Source: an uncultured Kiritimatiellota bacterium (lineage in GTDB: Bacteria; Verrucomicrobiota; Kiritimatiellia; RFP12; UBA1067). Taken from it: DNA of 14,275 nt. Numbering within the stretch: position 1 is the stretch's first letter; each line of letters begins with the position of its first letter. Under the pieces are notes generated by a model. It had not been told where the DNA came from. It did no database searches and saw only the letters and a list, made by a program, of their open reading frames with translations. Shown piece by piece: positions 12,823-14,275 of the stretch. The stretch lies in assembly GCA_934675625.1 (NCBI GenBank), contig CAKURH010000099.1, positions 1-14,275 on the forward strand, given 5' to 3'. The position numbers and the translations under genes were made by a program.

Positions 12823-14202
12823 ATGAAAATGACGTATAGGCCGCTTGAAGACTACTGCGGCGAATATCTGCGCTATCTGGGCGTCGCGAAGACGGCGCGC
12901 CGGAGCTATGCCGAGAGCGTGCGCCTCCTGAAGGCGCGCGGCTTTCGCGAGATCGGTTCCTTCAAGTCCCTCAAGGCCGGCGACAAGGTGTATCGCGGCT
13001 ATGAGGACCGCACGGTCATGGCGGCCGTCATCGGCAAGAGGAAGGTCGCGGCGGCGGGCCTCAAGGTCGTCGGCGGCCACACCGACGCGCCGCGCCTCGA
13101 CCTCAAGCCGCGTCCGCTCTACGAGAAGGGCGGCTGCGTCTACTTCGACTGCCACATCTACGGCGGCATCAAGAAGTACCAGTGGCTCACGCTGCCGCTT
13201 GCCCTCTACGGCCGCATCGTCCGCAAGGACGGCTCGTTCGTCGACGTCGCCGTCGGCGACAACCCGGGCGACCCCGTCTTCATGATCTCCGACATCCTGC
13301 CGCACCTCGGCAAGGATCAGGCGAAGAAGACGCGCGACGAGTTCTTCGAGGCCGAGGACCTCGACCCCGTGTGCTGGACGACGGGAGAGAAGGCAGAAGG
13401 GAAGAAGGAAGAAGGAAAAGGGAAGAAGGACGAGGAGCCGAAGAAGCGCGATCTTCTCGTCGCCTACCTGAAGAAGACGTACCGGGTCGAAGAGGAAGAC
13501 CTGCTCTCCGCCGAGCTGGAGATCGTCCCCGCCGGGCTGCCGCGCGAGGTCGGCTTCGACCGCGCGCTCATCACGGGCTACGGCCACGACGACCGCGTCT
13601 GCTCGTTCGCGGGGCTCCAGGCCCTGCTCGACGCGGCGGACGACGTGCCGGACGTGACGGCCTCGATCCTCATGTGCGACAAGGAGGAGATCGGCTCGAT
13701 GGGCTCGACGGGCATGCAGAGCTCGTTCTTCGAGAACACGGTCGCCGAACTGATCGAGCGGCAGGAGAAGGACGCGCGCGACATCCTCGTGCGGCGCGCG
13801 CTCGAGATGTCGACGATGCTGTCGGCGGACGTCACGGCGGCGGCCGACCCGCACTTCCCCGACGTCGACTCGACCGGCAACGAGGCGCGCCTCCACAAGG
13901 GCGTCGCGGCGTCGAAGTACACGGGCGGCACCTCGAAGGGCGGCGCGAGCGACTGCGGCCCGGAGTTCATCGCGAAGATCCGCGACATCATGGCCAAGGG
14001 CGACGTCCAGTGGCAGATGGCGGAGCTCGGCAAGATGGAGAAGGGCGGCGGCGGCACGATTTCGCAGTACATGGCGCGCTTCGGCATGAAGGTGCTCGAC
14101 ATGGGCACGCCCATGTGGAACATGCACGCGCCCTGGGAGATCGTCTCGAAGAACGACTGCTACCAGACCTACCGGGCGTATAGCGCGTATTTGAGAAGTT
14201 GA
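12823..14202 (+). CDS. M18-family aminopeptidase (dinuclear zinc)
   Basis: This 459-residue protein resembles bacterial M18 aminopeptidases (aspartyl aminopeptidase / aminopeptidase I relatives), which trim N-terminal residues from cytoplasmic peptides. Metal and catalytic positions are visible: H86 and D88 in GGHTDAPRLD, E288/E289 in CDKEEIGSMGSTGM (general base and zinc ligand), D336 in SADVTAAADPHF, and H435 in WNMHAPWE. The family segments LSAELEIVPAG and GYGHDDRVCSF are also present. No signal peptide is seen. Residues ~188-208 are a Lys/Glu/Gly-rich insert at a position that is a variable linker in relatives. ATG 12823 has no SD; ATG 12829 and TTG 12805 are in-frame alternatives, also without SD. 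It probably forms its own transcript after lpxB. Confidence 0.92.
   Translation: MKMTYRPLEDYCGEYLRYLGVAKTARRSYAESVRLLKARGFREIGSFKSLKAGDKVYRGYEDRTVMAAVIGKRKVAAAGLKVVGGHTDAPRLDLKPRPLYEKGGCVYFDCHIYGGIKKYQWLTLPLALYGRIVRKDGSFVDVAVGDNPGDPVFMISDILPHLGKDQAKKTRDEFFEAEDLDPVCWTTGEKAEGKKEEGKGKKDEEPKKRDLLVAYLKKTYRVEEEDLLSAELEIVPAGLPREVGFDRALITGYGHDDRVCSFAGLQALLDAADDVPDVTASILMCDKEEIGSMGSTGMQSSFFENTVAELIERQEKDARDILVRRALEMSTMLSADVTAAADPHFPDVDSTGNEARLHKGVAASKYTGGTSKGGASDCGPEFIAKIRDIMAKGDVQWQMAELGKMEKGGGGTISQYMARFGMKVLDMGTPMWNMHAPWEIVSKNDCYQTYRAYSAYLRS
13382..13455 (+). repeat. Low-complexity purine-rich insert inside the M18 gene
   Basis: Bases 13395-13430 are 36 consecutive purines built of GAAGG/GGAAGAA-like units. 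They keep frame and encode a charged Lys/Glu/Gly linker. The composition is unlike the surrounding gene, which is GC-rich with many C-ending codons. This suggests expansion of a simple repeat in a tolerant surface loop. Confidence 0.7.
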
Positions 14203-14275
14203 GAGATTAGATGTGCTGACTGACAATTTTCTGTACACAAGAACAGACCACAAAAACAAAGGAAAACGACAAATG
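14203..14275 (+). other. Intergenic end region with SD and start codon of the next gene
   Basis: After the aminopeptidase stop come 70 A/T-rich bases. The window ends with AAAGGA (14258-14263), nine bases, and an ATG at 14273-14275. The layout copies that before the first binding-protein gene (AAGGAG, nine bases, ATG), so a coding region very probably begins here. Its identity is outside the window. I see no clear terminator for the aminopeptidase transcript. Confidence 0.6.

Noticed and set aside
11153..14259. Long antisense ORFs opposite lpxB and the aminopeptidase gene
   Set aside because: Their composition is typical of GC-rich shadow frames and the sense frames carry complete family motifs.

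Overview
The window is GC-rich, densely coding bacterial DNA. Every protein gene reads on the + strand, and the only minus-strand gene is a tRNA. A lipid A gene (lpxB) indicates an outer membrane. Secreted CAZymes, a glycine-rich secreted protein of a style I associate with the PVC group, and short A/T-richer tandem repeats between genes in an otherwise GC-rich genome suggest the Verrucomicrobiota/Kiritimatiellota lineage. That placement is an inference from style; no ribosomal RNA or other marker is present. No stretch longer than 300 bases lacks a gene.

Region 1 (1-2969), transport. The 3' end of an NhaC-family antiporter is followed by two tandemly duplicated lipoprotein substrate-binding proteins of the polar amino acid ABC family and one matching permease. 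The three intergenic gaps are filled by short tandem arrays of TCGAATNN octamers. In the first two gaps the octamers are followed by TGARATY heptamers. No ATPase gene for the importer is present. A 12-bp-stem intrinsic terminator closes this unit.

Region 2 (3046-9399), secreted polysaccharide-related unit. A promoter that overlaps the terminator is followed by three closely packed genes: a glycine-rich protein built from two copies of a ~240-residue module, an 823-residue clan GH-A-like glycoside hydrolase, and a compact GH78-like alpha-L-rhamnosidase. All three have signal peptides. They probably act together on a rhamnose-containing glycan outside the cytoplasm.

Region 3 (9422-14202), housekeeping. 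A tRNA-Pro(UGG) reads toward the rhamnosidase gene. Divergent from it is an argB-argD-lpxB run: argB and argD overlap by ATGA, and lpxB has a TTG start with a strong SD directly after the argD stop. A separate M18 aminopeptidase gene follows. Both argB and the aminopeptidase gene have a TATACT box 8-10 nt before the ATG and no Shine-Dalgarno, so both may be made from leaderless or nearly leaderless mRNAs. The window ends exactly on the ATG of a further gene that has an SD-like sequence.

The observations most worth a second look are the bipartite octamer/heptamer arrays around the ABC importer genes, the leaderless start architecture, and the duplicated glycine-rich protein next to two hydrolases. 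I found no convincing defence system, CRISPR array, transposon or phage element.
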